Origin: JBMOMT01 sp049324835
Lineage (GTDB): Bacteria > Chloroflexota > Anaerolineae > CAYNKW01
Length of the DNA: 48,335 nucleotides
NCBI GenBank assembly: GCA_049324835.1
Contig: JBMOMT010000065.1
Coordinates: 1 to 48,335, forward strand
Reading direction: 5' to 3'
Shown: in pieces, positions 13,877-22,445 of the stretch
Layout: the number at the start of each line of letters is the position of its first letter
How positions within the stretch are numbered: position 1 is the stretch's first letter
Made by a program: the position numbers and the translations under genes
The notes under the pieces: model-generated
Database searches by the model: none
The model's input: only the letters and a program-made list of their open reading frames with translations
What the model was told of the DNA's origin: nothing

Positions 13877-16204
13877 TTAGCGGTGGCGCAGCAGCAGCCA
13901 GCCAGCCAGAGGCAAAAGAGCCGCGCCCAAAAGGCTGCCACAGAACAACGAGGGTGTCCTGGCCGGCGCCACCTCGTCGCGGGCGACCATGGGCGTCGGC
14001 GTGGCGGTGGGGCTGCTGCCCGGCCCGGCCGGCGACGGTGTGTCGGCGGCGGCCGGATCGGTGGGCATCTCGATCGGCTCACCTTCGCCTTCCACCACCT
14101 CGTAGGCGGCGCCCTCCAGCACCACGATGACGCGGCTGCCCAGGGCAAAGTAGCGGCCCCACTCGGGCCGGGCAGCCAGCAGCTCGAAATAGTCGTCGCT
14201 GTACAGGCCCACCTGGACCGGGCTCATGCGGTCGGCGTCGAAGGACGTGTCCACCCAGACGCCGTCGCGCCAGACAAAGGTTTTGGCCCCCACGGTGCAC
14301 ACCTGGGCCGTGCCGGTTTCGCCGGCCACGTTGGCGTCGCGCATGGTGCTCTCTTTGGCGGCCCGCTCCACGGCGTCGGCGCCGTAGGCCGGGGCCGGGG
14401 AAGCGGTGGCCATCCTCTCGACCTCTTTTTCCACCACCGCCTGGCGACCTTCCTCGGTCAAGACGTCGGCCGTTTCATCCACCAGGAACGAGGTGTAGGG
14501 GGTGATGATGCCATAGCGCACGCTCAGCTCGACGATCTCTTGGATGACTTTGTCGCTCTCGCCGTGCAGCCGGATCTGGCCCAGCAGGTAGCCGATTTTA
14601 CGCTGCGCCCACAGGCGCGGGATGAAATCGTCGCCGCCGCGTTCCCGAAAGCTCACGTCGTCGTAGGTAAAGGTCCGCGGCGCATCGTTGACCACGCCCG
14701 TCAGCGTGATCTCCGCCGGGCCGCCCTCGCGATAGCGGCCCACCAGCACCAGTTGGGAACCGGCAAACAGATCCGGCAGGGGATAGGGGTAGGTGTCCTC
14801 GACGTGAATGGCCCCGAAATCGAGGGTGATATCGGAGAGCAGGGGGGTGCTGATTTTGGCGTAAAAGGCCGAGACCTCTTCTTCGATGTCCATGCCGGGG
14901 CGGACGTAGGCGCTGGCGCCGCGGTGATCCTGGGCCAGCCGATCCAGCAAAAAGGTGTTGACGTCGTCGCCCACGCCAAAGGCAAAGAGGCGCACGTTGG
15001 GCCCGGCAGCGTCGGCCACGTGGCTCAGGATGCGGTCGGTCTCGACGACGCCCTCGGTGGCCAGGCCGTCGGTGAGAAAGATGACCACCGTGGGTCGCTC
15101 GGCGTCGGCGGAATCCAGGGCCTCCAGCAGGGCGCGGTTGATGTCGGTGCCGCCGCTGGCGGCGAGTGAATCCACGAAATGCAACACGTCGTTCCGTATC
15201 GACGTGGGCACCGGCCGGCTGGCATAACTGCGCACGCCGGTGCTAAAAGCCACCACGTTGAAACGATCCTCATCGTGCAGGCTCTCCACCACGAACCTGA
15301 GGGCCTTTTTGGCCTGGACGATCTTTTCGCCTGCCATCGAGCCGGAGGTATCCAGCACAAACAGCACGTCTTTGGCCACGATCTCGGTTTCTTCCACCTC
15401 GACCTTGGGCGCGGCCAGCAGCAGGAAAAAGCCGTCCTCGCCGGGCTGTTTGTAGCTGATCAGGTTCAGGCCAAAGTCCTCGTCGGACACGGTGGTGTAG
15501 AGGACGAAATCCTTGTCGGGTTTGACATCGTAGGCCTCGTAACCCACGGCGGCGTCGAAATCGCCCCGGCGGTCGACGGCCACGTCGTGACTGGAGGAAT
15601 AGATCGCCTTGAGCGGCTGGTCGGAGTGAATCTCGACGTGGATGGTCACCTCTTCGATGGGCCGGGCGGAGAACTTTTCGGTGTTGAGGGGGTAGACATA
15701 CTGGATCAGACCGCCTTCGGCGGTGAGCACCTGGCTGTATTCCAGCTCGACCCGCCGCTCGCCGCCGGGTGGGATGGGGTAGACGCGGGCCTGGAAGGCG
15801 TCGCGGCCGATGTATTCCAGCAGGGCCGGGTCGCGCCGCTGGCGGACGATGTCCTCGTAGATGGCCCGGGCCTCGTCTTTTTCCAGCACCCGGCCCTCCA
15901 CCTTTTCGCCATCGACCCACAGGGCAAACTCGGAGATGGCGGCCTCTTTAGGCAGGGGAAAGATGTAGGTGCCTTCGACCTCGTAGGGCGCGTCGTTGAC
16001 GAACACCTGATCCACGTGGGTGGTGGCCACAGGCCCGTCGATCTCGACGCTGACGCGGTGGTATTTGATGGTCAAAAAGGGCACGTCGGTGATGGGAATA
16101 TCGGGCGGCGGATCGGGGATGACGATGCCGTCGGCGAGGACGGGCAGCGCGGGCAGCAGCAGGGTCAAAAGGACGCTCAGCGCGAACAGGGCTCTCGTTT
16201 TCAT
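13877..16204 (-). CDS. Secreted, membrane-anchored VIT/VWA-domain protein
   Basis: 775 residues with a signal peptide (MKTRALFALSVLLTLLLPAL...). A VIT (inter-alpha-trypsin inhibitor) domain follows at about 40-175. The VWA domain has a MIDAS motif DTSGSM at D285, plus GGTDINRAL and FLTDGLATEG. A Pro/Thr-rich stretch and a C-terminal hydrophobic helix ending LLLRHR look like an anchor. The protein should sit outside the membrane and bind a metal-dependent partner; the role is unknown. ATG at 16204 has GGAGG upstream. It is not obviously linked to its neighbours and may read as a single gene. Confidence 0.9.
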   Translation of the reverse strand: MKTRALFALSVLLTLLLPALPVLADGIVIPDPPPDIPITDVPFLTIKYHRVSVEIDGPVATTHVDQVFVNDAPYEVEGTYIFPLPKEAAISEFALWVDGEKVEGRVLEKDEARAIYEDIVRQRRDPALLEYIGRDAFQARVYPIPPGGERRVELEYSQVLTAEGGLIQYVYPLNTEKFSARPIEEVTIHVEIHSDQPLKAIYSSSHDVAVDRRGDFDAAVGYEAYDVKPDKDFVLYTTVSDEDFGLNLISYKQPGEDGFFLLLAAPKVEVEETEIVAKDVLFVLDTSGSMAGEKIVQAKKALRFVVESLHDEDRFNVVAFSTGVRSYASRPVPTSIRNDVLHFVDSLAASGGTDINRALLEALDSADAERPTVVIFLTDGLATEGVVETDRILSHVADAAGPNVRLFAFGVGDDVNTFLLDRLAQDHRGASAYVRPGMDIEEEVSAFYAKISTPLLSDITLDFGAIHVEDTYPYPLPDLFAGSQLVLVGRYREGGPAEITLTGVVNDAPRTFTYDDVSFRERGGDDFIPRLWAQRKIGYLLGQIRLHGESDKVIQEIVELSVRYGIITPYTSFLVDETADVLTEEGRQAVVEKEVERMATASPAPAYGADAVERAAKESTMRDANVAGETGTAQVCTVGAKTFVWRDGVWVDTSFDADRMSPVQVGLYSDDYFELLAARPEWGRYFALGSRVIVVLEGAAYEVVEGEGEPIEMPTDPAAADTPSPAGPGSSPTATPTPMVARDEVAPARTPSLFCGSLLGAALLPLAGWLLLRHR

Positions 16205-16316
16205 GGCAGACCTCCGTGGGATGCGGGACAGGTTGGTTTTATCTGCCTAAAAGACGTGATTCCCGTTCCCCAGGTTCCCCACGAGAGAAACCGGCGCGCG
16301 CTGTGGTGGGAGACGA

Positions 16317-17420
16317 TCAGTCTGTGCGGGCCGTCAGCGCTCCCGTGGGGCAGACGGTGATACACAATCCGCAAGATCGACATTCGACCGCGTCGAGTTG
16401 CATTGCACCATCGGAGGTGATCTGGCGCGCGCCGTAAGCGCAGACGGTGGCGCAGCGGCCGCAGCGGTTGCAGGTTCCGGCGTCAAAGGCAAAGACGAGC
16501 GGCGCGGGCCGGGCCGGCGCGGCAGGTTCGTGGCCGGCCGGGGTTTGTAGATGGGGTAACGCCTGGCCGCGTAGATCGGCCAGCCGGGCGTGCCCGCGCT
16601 CGTCGAGCCATCGCTCCAGCCGGGCGGCGGTTTTGGTGAACCAACCCAGCCCGTGCAGCAGCGGCGCGGTGTGCGCGCCGACGGCCGTCGCGCCGGCCAT
16701 GATCATTTCCACCGTATCCTCGGCGCGGCTCACGCCGCCGGTGCCCACCACCGGCACATCGTGGCGCAGGCAGATATCGGCCACGGCGCGTAAGGCGATG
16801 GGCCGGATGGCCTCGCCGGAGAGCCAGGCATACGCGCCCAACACTGGCCGGCCGCTCTCCACGTCCACCCGCAGCGCCGGGCCAATGGAATCGATGGCCG
16901 TGACCCCGTCGGCTCCGGCCCGAAGGCAGTCCTCCACCACCGCCAGCAGATCCGGCCAGTTGGCGCTAACCTTGATGAGCAGCGGGATGGAAACGGCGCG
17001 CCGGGCAGTCCGCACCATCGGCGCGGCGTCCCCGGCGCGATACGATACCAGCTCCAGTAGATCGGCTTTGGCGGCCAGCGGCGCGGCGAGCTGTTCCACC
17101 TCGGCGGCGGTGTGGCCCAGGCTGGCAATGAGCACACCGGCGCGTTCTCGCAGCCGGGGCAGTTCACGCTCCAGCCATTCCCGCGCCGTAAAATCCGACC
17201 AGCCCTCGGTGTTGAGCAGGCTACCGCCCCGCCCCGGCGAGGCGATGTGAGGCGCCGGGTTGACCGTGGCCTCCGGGCGGATGGTCTTGGTCACAGCCGC
17301 CGCCGCACCGGCGGCAAAGGCGGCCTGAATGCCCGCCGCGCTCCAGGTGAGCGGGCCGGAGGCCAGCACAAAGGGGTTTTTCAAAACGATGCCGCACAGG
17401 CTTGTGCTCAGATCAGCCAT
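16317..17420 (-). CDS. PreA/DHOD-like FMN protein with two Fe4S4 motifs, altered active-site loop
   Basis: 367 residues. An FMN-binding TIM barrel of the dihydroorotate/dihydropyrimidine dehydrogenase type (NPFVLASGPLT, GEAIRPIALRAV, GTGGV) is followed by a ferredoxin domain with CNRCGRCATVC and CRSCGLCITVC. In PreA/DPD the loop after the LELN strand carries Cys residues. Here it is short (LELVSYRAGDAAPMV, 122-136) and has no Cys, so chemistry or substrate probably differ. ATG at 17420 overlaps the stop of the upstream SsnA-like gene (ATGGCTGA). No PreT partner is visible. It is probably the last gene of the catabolic run. Confidence 0.8.
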   Translation of the reverse strand: MADLSTSLCGIVLKNPFVLASGPLTWSAAGIQAAFAAGAAAAVTKTIRPEATVNPAPHIASPGRGGSLLNTEGWSDFTAREWLERELPRLRERAGVLIASLGHTAAEVEQLAAPLAAKADLLELVSYRAGDAAPMVRTARRAVSIPLLIKVSANWPDLLAVVEDCLRAGADGVTAIDSIGPALRVDVESGRPVLGAYAWLSGEAIRPIALRAVADICLRHDVPVVGTGGVSRAEDTVEMIMAGATAVGAHTAPLLHGLGWFTKTAARLERWLDERGHARLADLRGQALPHLQTPAGHEPAAPARPAPLVFAFDAGTCNRCGRCATVCAYGARQITSDGAMQLDAVECRSCGLCITVCPTGALTARTD

Positions 17421-18756
17421 GATTCGCCCCCACTGAGGCCTGGCGCCACAGGCGCGCCGCAGCCTCGACAACGCGCGCCCGAATGGCCGGCTCGTCGGCG
17501 CCGGGCACGCGGCCATCGCGCAGCAGCCATTTGCCGGCGCACATCACGCCCCGCAGGTCGGTGGGATTGCGCCACAGCAGCAGTTGATCCGCCAGGTTGT
17601 GCGCGGCCAGCGGCGAGGGCAGGTCGGCGGAGATGAGCAGCAGGTCGGCGGGATGGCCGGCGGCCAGCGTGCCCAGGCCGTGGAAGCCCAGCGCCCGGGC
17701 CCCGTTCTGGGTGGCCATGGTCCAGACCGTGCGGGCCGGCATGGTGGTGGGATCCAACAGGCGGGCTTTGGGCATCAGCGCGGCGGCGCGCATGACCTCG
17801 AAAAAGTTGTTGATGTAACCATCGGTGCCCAGAGCCACGTTGACCCCCGCCGCCAGCATCTCGGGCACGGGGCTAAAGCCGCCGCCCACCTCGCAGTTGG
17901 AGATGGGTTGGTGGGCGACGTGCACGCCGCGCCGGGCCAGCAGCGCGATTTCAGCGGCATCCACCTGCACACACTGCGAGGCCAGCACCCGCTCGCTCAA
18001 CACGCCCAGTCGATCATAGTAGGCGACCGGGCGCAGGCCAAAGCGGCTCAGGCAATATTCCGGCTCGTAGGCGCCTTCGGAGAGGTGCATGTGCACCCCC
18101 GTTTCGCGCCCGGCGGCCAGGGCAAAGGTCTGGCGGATAAAATCGGCGGAGCAGGTAAAGCTGGTGTGAAAACACATCGTGCCAGAGACGAGCCCCCCCT
18201 GCGCCCGGCAGGCGTCGATGAATGCGGCGTTTTCGTGTTGGCCGAGGGCAGCGTTCTGCGGGCTCACGCGTTCGGTGGCTTCAAACGAGAGCACGCCGCG
18301 CAGGCCCCAGCGGCGCACGATCTCGGCTTCGACGTGCAGCGCGCCGGGCAGGGCGTGGGGCGCTTCCAGGCAATCGTAAAAGGTGGTCACGCCGGAGTGG
18401 ATCATTTCCAGGCAGGCCCAATCGACGGCGGCGGCGATGAGATCGTGGCTGAGGGCGTCTTCGATGAGCGGCCACCAGAAATCCTGCAGAAAGGGCCAGA
18501 AACCGGCCGGCGCCTTTTCCAGGGGGATGCCGTGCGAGAGCACGCCGTACATGTGATGGTGGGCGTTGACAAAGGCCGGCGTGATGATACAATCGCTGGC
18601 GTCGAGCACGGCGGCCTGCGGAAAGCGGGCGCGTAGATCGGCCTGCGAGGCGGCAGCGATCACGCGCTCCCCCTCGATGGCCACGCCCCAGCCGGGCCGG
18701 GGCGGTTGGCTGGTATCGGCCCAGAGCATCTGGCCCAGAATGACGGTGACGGACAT
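17413..18756 (-). CDS. SsnA-like amidohydrolase/deaminase
   Basis: 447-residue TIM-barrel amidohydrolase of the ATZ/TRZ/SsnA group. Metal ligands are seen as H66-x-H68 (NAHHHMY), H224 (MHLSE) and D311 (LGTDG). The usual His of the AHCVHL strand is replaced: the sequence reads SQCVQVD (Q261). This may change the substrate or the chemistry. In E. coli ssnA lies beside ygfK, ygfM and xdhD, a putative purine-type hydroxylase group. Here it follows the Mo-hydroxylase large subunit by one base, with the ribosome site GAGGAG inside that gene. A deaminase or ring-opening hydrolase acting on the hydroxylated heterocycle is likely. Confidence 0.82.
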   Translation of the reverse strand: MSVTVILGQMLWADTSQPPRPGWGVAIEGERVIAAASQADLRARFPQAAVLDASDCIITPAFVNAHHHMYGVLSHGIPLEKAPAGFWPFLQDFWWPLIEDALSHDLIAAAVDWACLEMIHSGVTTFYDCLEAPHALPGALHVEAEIVRRWGLRGVLSFEATERVSPQNAALGQHENAAFIDACRAQGGLVSGTMCFHTSFTCSADFIRQTFALAAGRETGVHMHLSEGAYEPEYCLSRFGLRPVAYYDRLGVLSERVLASQCVQVDAAEIALLARRGVHVAHQPISNCEVGGGFSPVPEMLAAGVNVALGTDGYINNFFEVMRAAALMPKARLLDPTTMPARTVWTMATQNGARALGFHGLGTLAAGHPADLLLISADLPSPLAAHNLADQLLLWRNPTDLRGVMCAGKWLLRDGRVPGADEPAIRARVVEAAARLWRQASVGANHG

Positions 18757-18757
18757 G

Positions 18758-21109
18758 TTACTCCTCTGATCCTGTCATCGCGCCCCAAAAGCCCAACGCG
18801 CGACGACACGCCTGTTCGCCGTGGGTCGGGTGCAGATCGTGGCCCAGCAGCACACGCTCCAGGGTGAGGGGCAGCGTGCGGTGGCGGACGCCGGTGGCGT
18901 GATAGATGGCATTGGCGATGGCCGGCGCCGTGGCCACCAGCACCGGCTCGGCCAGGTTCTTGGCGCCGTATGGGCCTTCCGGGAAGTGGGTCTCGATGTA
19001 GGTCGCTTCGATTTCCGGCGTGTCGAGGGCGGTGGGAATGAGATAGGTGTCGAAATTGAGCGCCTGTGGGTAGCCGCGCCGGAAATTCATCTGCTCCAGC
19101 AGGCCGTAGCCCAGCCCCTGCGTGATGCCGCCGTACATCTGGCCCATAGCGCCCTGCGGAAAAACGATCTTGCCGCCATCGTGAGCGGCCCAGATTTTGA
19201 GCACCGTCGTTTGACCGGTGAGGGTATCCACCTCGACTTCGGCCACCTGCGCGCCAAAGGTGTAGCAGACATAGGGCACACCGGCGCCGGTATCGAAATC
19301 CCACTCGATGTGCGGCATACGCCACTTGCCCTGAACCGAGAGCGTCAGGCCCATGGCGCGCGCCCGATCCACCACCTGCTCGAAAGAGAGGCTTTCCTCG
19401 TGGGGGCCGATGTACAACTCGCCGTGGCGCGTCACCCGGGCCGGGGTGCAGCCCAGGGCAGCCGCAGCGGCGTAGCGCAGCAGTCGATCCAGTTTTTCCG
19501 AGGCCACGCGCGTGGCGTTGCCGCCCAGCATGGTGGCGCGGGAGGCCACCGTTGGACCAGACTCGATGGCCGTGTCGGTGTCGGGGCGCAGCATGTGGAT
19601 TCGTACCGGCTCCACGCCCAGCGTCTCGGCGGCCACCAGCGTGAACACGGTGCGGCTGCCCTGGCCGAAATCGGTCAGGCCGGAGGTGAGGGTGATGCAA
19701 TAGTCGCGCCCGATTTCGAGCGTCGACGTGGCGTAATCGGCTCCCTCGCCGCCCAGGCTACAGCCGTGCATGTAACAGGCCACGCCGATGCCGCGCCGAA
19801 CCTCGCCGTTCTGGCCGGCGTAGGCCGCCCGCTTGTGATCCCAGCCGGAGCGCTGGCGCACCCAGCGGAGACAATCGGCCAGCCCTACCGCGTGCTCCAC
19901 AGTATTGCCCGACATGGCCCGATCACCCTGGCGGAGGCAGTTTTGCAGCCGAAAGTCGATGGGATCGCGGCCCAGGCGGTGGGCCAGCTCGTCGATGGCC
20001 TGCTCGATGGCGGCAGCGGCGTCGGTGTTGCCAAAGCCACGAAAGGCGCCGCTAAAGCCGTTGTTGGTGTAAACCGTGCGCACATCCACGTGGACGGCCC
20101 GATAACGATAGGCCCCCGCCGCGTGCAGCGCGGCGCGCAGCATGGCCAGCGGGGTCATCGAGGCATAACCGCCGCTGTCGGCCAGCATCTCTACCCGGGC
20201 GGCCTGCAGGTGGCCCTCGTTATCGACGCCCAGGGTGAAGTGAATTTTCATCGCCTCGCGTTTATAAGAGGCCACCATCGACTCTTCGCGCGTCAGCACC
20301 AACCGCACCGCTCGGCCTGTCTTGAGCGCCAGCGCGGCCGCCTGCCCGGAGCTCTGATAGCCGATGTCGTCTTTGCCGCCGAACGAGCCGCCGACGACCG
20401 GTTGGATGACGCGCACCTTTTCAGGCGGCAGGCCCAGGGTCAGCGAGAGCCAATCGCGGTTGATGAACGGGCTCTGGCCGTTGTAGTAAACCGTGATGCT
20501 GCCATCGGTGTGGGGAATGGCCAGCGCGGCCTCTGGCTCCAGATAGGCGTGCTCCTGGTGGCCGACGGCAAAGGTCTCGTCATAGATCACCGGGCAGCCT
20601 TCGAGGATGGGCGCCGGCTGGCCGTTGCGCACGATGGTCGTCTCGCACAGGTTGCCCTGTCCCGCAGGCGAGATGAGTGGGATCTGCGGCGCGCCCGGCT
20701 CCAACGCCTCCTGAGGATCGAACACGCCGGGCAGCGCCTCCAGCTCCAGCTCGATGGCCGCCAGCCCGGCGGTCGCGGCGGCCTCGGTTTCGGCAGCCAC
20801 AGCGGCGATAGCGTTGCCCACGTAGGTCACTTTTTGATAGGCCAGCATGTACTGGTCTTTGATCGGCCAGCCCCAGTTGCCGTGATCCACAAAATCGTCG
20901 CAGGTGATGGCCGCCACGACACCCGGCACCTCCAGGGCCGGGGCGACGTTCAGGCGCACGATGCGGGCGTGCGGCAGCGGGCTGCGTAACACCCTGGCGT
21001 GTAACATGCCGGGCAGGTGATAATCGCCCACGAATCTGGCCCGGCCCATGATCTTGTCCAGACCGTCCACCGCCTCGGCGGGTCGGCCCACGTATTGCAG
21101 TTGGCTCAT
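18758..21109 (-). CDS. Xanthine-dehydrogenase-type Mo-binding subunit
   Basis: 783-residue molybdopterin subunit of a Mo hydroxylase. Seen in order: the a/b hammerhead domain (ARFVGDYHLPGMLHARVLRS), the cofactor motifs GGSFGGKDD and AFRGFGN, FGQGSRT, and the catalytic Glu E721 in GAKNLAEP, where xanthine dehydrogenases have GxKGxGE. It hydroxylates an N-heterocycle next to the ring nitrogen. It forms a three-subunit enzyme with the 2Fe-2S and FAD subunits encoded directly upstream, overlapping by ATGA. Sequence alone does not separate xanthine from nicotinate, purine or other ring substrates. Confidence 0.93.
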   Translation of the reverse strand: MSQLQYVGRPAEAVDGLDKIMGRARFVGDYHLPGMLHARVLRSPLPHARIVRLNVAPALEVPGVVAAITCDDFVDHGNWGWPIKDQYMLAYQKVTYVGNAIAAVAAETEAAATAGLAAIELELEALPGVFDPQEALEPGAPQIPLISPAGQGNLCETTIVRNGQPAPILEGCPVIYDETFAVGHQEHAYLEPEAALAIPHTDGSITVYYNGQSPFINRDWLSLTLGLPPEKVRVIQPVVGGSFGGKDDIGYQSSGQAAALALKTGRAVRLVLTREESMVASYKREAMKIHFTLGVDNEGHLQAARVEMLADSGGYASMTPLAMLRAALHAAGAYRYRAVHVDVRTVYTNNGFSGAFRGFGNTDAAAAIEQAIDELAHRLGRDPIDFRLQNCLRQGDRAMSGNTVEHAVGLADCLRWVRQRSGWDHKRAAYAGQNGEVRRGIGVACYMHGCSLGGEGADYATSTLEIGRDYCITLTSGLTDFGQGSRTVFTLVAAETLGVEPVRIHMLRPDTDTAIESGPTVASRATMLGGNATRVASEKLDRLLRYAAAAALGCTPARVTRHGELYIGPHEESLSFEQVVDRARAMGLTLSVQGKWRMPHIEWDFDTGAGVPYVCYTFGAQVAEVEVDTLTGQTTVLKIWAAHDGGKIVFPQGAMGQMYGGITQGLGYGLLEQMNFRRGYPQALNFDTYLIPTALDTPEIEATYIETHFPEGPYGAKNLAEPVLVATAPAIANAIYHATGVRHRTLPLTLERVLLGHDLHPTHGEQACRRALGFWGAMTGSEE

Positions 21110-21594
21110 CGGCTGGCCTCACTTTTTGCTGCCTGCCGCCGCGCCGCCGTGGCCTGGATGGCGTCGACGATCTGCTGGTAGCCGGTGCAACGGCACAGGT
21201 TGCCAGAAATGGCTTCCCGGATCTCGGCGCGCGTGGGATGCGGGTGGCGCATCAGGAACGCCTCGGCTGCCACCACCATGCCCGGCGTGCAATAGCCACA
21301 CTGCACCGCGCCGAACTCGAGAAACGCGCGCTGCAGATCGTTGGGCCCGCCATCCGGGGCGTGGATGCCTTCGATGGTGATCACCTGGCGGCCGATGGCC
21401 TGTGGCGCTAACAACTGGCAGGCATTGACCACCCGGCCATCGAGGATCACCGAACAGGCGCCGCACTCGCCGATCTCGCAGCCCGGTTTGGGGCCGGTCA
21501 GGCCTAAATAATCACGCAACAGCCGCAGCAGCGTCACGTCGGCAGGCGCTTCCATTTCTATTGGCTTGCCGTTGAGTGTAAAAACGATCTTCAT
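21106..21594 (-). CDS. 2Fe-2S subunit of the Mo hydroxylase
   Basis: 162 residues with both cluster motifs. The plant-ferredoxin type is CEIGECGACSVILDGRVVNAC. The helical-domain type is CGYCTPGM...CRCTGYQQI. It carries electrons from the Mo centre to FAD. Both ends overlap its neighbours by ATGA, so the three subunits are translationally coupled. ATG at 21594 begins MKIVFTLNGKP, as usual for the family; a longer in-frame extension upstream overlaps the FAD gene and was discarded. Confidence 0.95.
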   Translation of the reverse strand: MKIVFTLNGKPIEMEAPADVTLLRLLRDYLGLTGPKPGCEIGECGACSVILDGRVVNACQLLAPQAIGRQVITIEGIHAPDGGPNDLQRAFLEFGAVQCGYCTPGMVVAAEAFLMRHPHPTRAEIREAISGNLCRCTGYQQIVDAIQATAARRQAAKSEASR

Positions 21595-22445
21595 GGCGCC
21601 AGCACCTCTTTTAGCGCCCGCTCGGTGAGCGTGGCGATGACCCGCTCTTTGTAGGCCGCCGACCAGCGCCCGCCCGATTCCTCTCGCAGCAGTTGGGCCA
21701 TCCGTTGTCCCGCCTGGCTGAACAAGCCGGCCTCTGGTTGCCGACCGAGTAACAACGCTTCGATCTCGACCGCCCGCCGGCATCGGGCCAGAGCCGCGCC
21801 GGCGGCCAGGCGGACGAAGCCGATCTTGCCGGTCGCGTCCCGCGCAGCCATCGCCGCCAGCGAGAGACGGGCGATGGACATGGCGCGGCGGCGGCCGATG
21901 CGTTGGAAAGCGGTGCGGCTGTTGGGCGGCGGGGGGGCAAAGACAAAGGCCCGCACCAGCGCCCCGGCGGGCAGGGCAGTGCGCGACACGCCCGTGACCA
22001 ACTCGGCGACGGGCAGCCGCCTCTCGCCGGTCGCTGTGACCAGGATGGCCTCGGCGTCGAGGCAAACCAGCACCGGCAGCGTATCGGCGCAGGCGGCGGC
22101 GTTGATCACGTTGCCGCCAATCGTGGCCACGTTGCGGATCTGCGGGCTGCCGATCTGGCGGCAGGCGTGAGCCAGAAACGGCGCGTGTTGTTGCAGGCCG
22201 GCGTTTTCGGCGATTTCGGCGTGGGTCGCCGCCGCGCCGATGACGATCTGCTCTCCGATGTCGATGGTTCGCAGCTCTGGCACGTGAGCCACATCCACCA
22301 CCCGGTCGCAAGCGACGGCCCCGCTGCGAAACTGGTTGACCAGGTCGGTGCCGCCTGCCAGGACGCGGCTGCGCAGGCCGGGCTCGTTGAGCAGGGTGAT
22401 GGCGTGTGGCAGGCTGTGGGCGCGGGCATACGAAAAATGGCTCAT
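21591..22445 (-). CDS. FAD-binding subunit of the Mo hydroxylase
   Basis: 284 residues of the CoxM/XdhB/YgfM type. The FAD-binding N-terminal part contains LAGGTDL and IGAAATHAEI. SPQIRNVATIGGNVINA contacts the flavin. A CO-dehydrogenase flavoprotein C-terminal domain follows. It passes electrons from the Fe-S subunit to an acceptor. ATG at 22445 overlaps the hydantoinase stop (ATGA). Confidence 0.93.
   Translation of the reverse strand: MSHFSYARAHSLPHAITLLNEPGLRSRVLAGGTDLVNQFRSGAVACDRVVDVAHVPELRTIDIGEQIVIGAAATHAEIAENAGLQQHAPFLAHACRQIGSPQIRNVATIGGNVINAAACADTLPVLVCLDAEAILVTATGERRLPVAELVTGVSRTALPAGALVRAFVFAPPPPNSRTAFQRIGRRRAMSIARLSLAAMAARDATGKIGFVRLAAGAALARCRRAVEIEALLLGRQPEAGLFSQAGQRMAQLLREESGGRWSAAYKERVIATLTERALKEVLAP

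Noticed and set aside
13841..16360. Two long plus-strand frames opposite the VIT/VWA gene
   Set aside because: The minus-strand product has signal peptide, VIT, MIDAS and anchor; the plus frames have none.
18821..20989. 722-residue open frame on the plus strand opposite the Mo-hydroxylase gene
   Set aside because: The minus-strand frame encodes a complete Mo hydroxylase subunit. The plus frame has no family motif, biased composition and no ribosome site; it is a by-product of GC-rich codon use.
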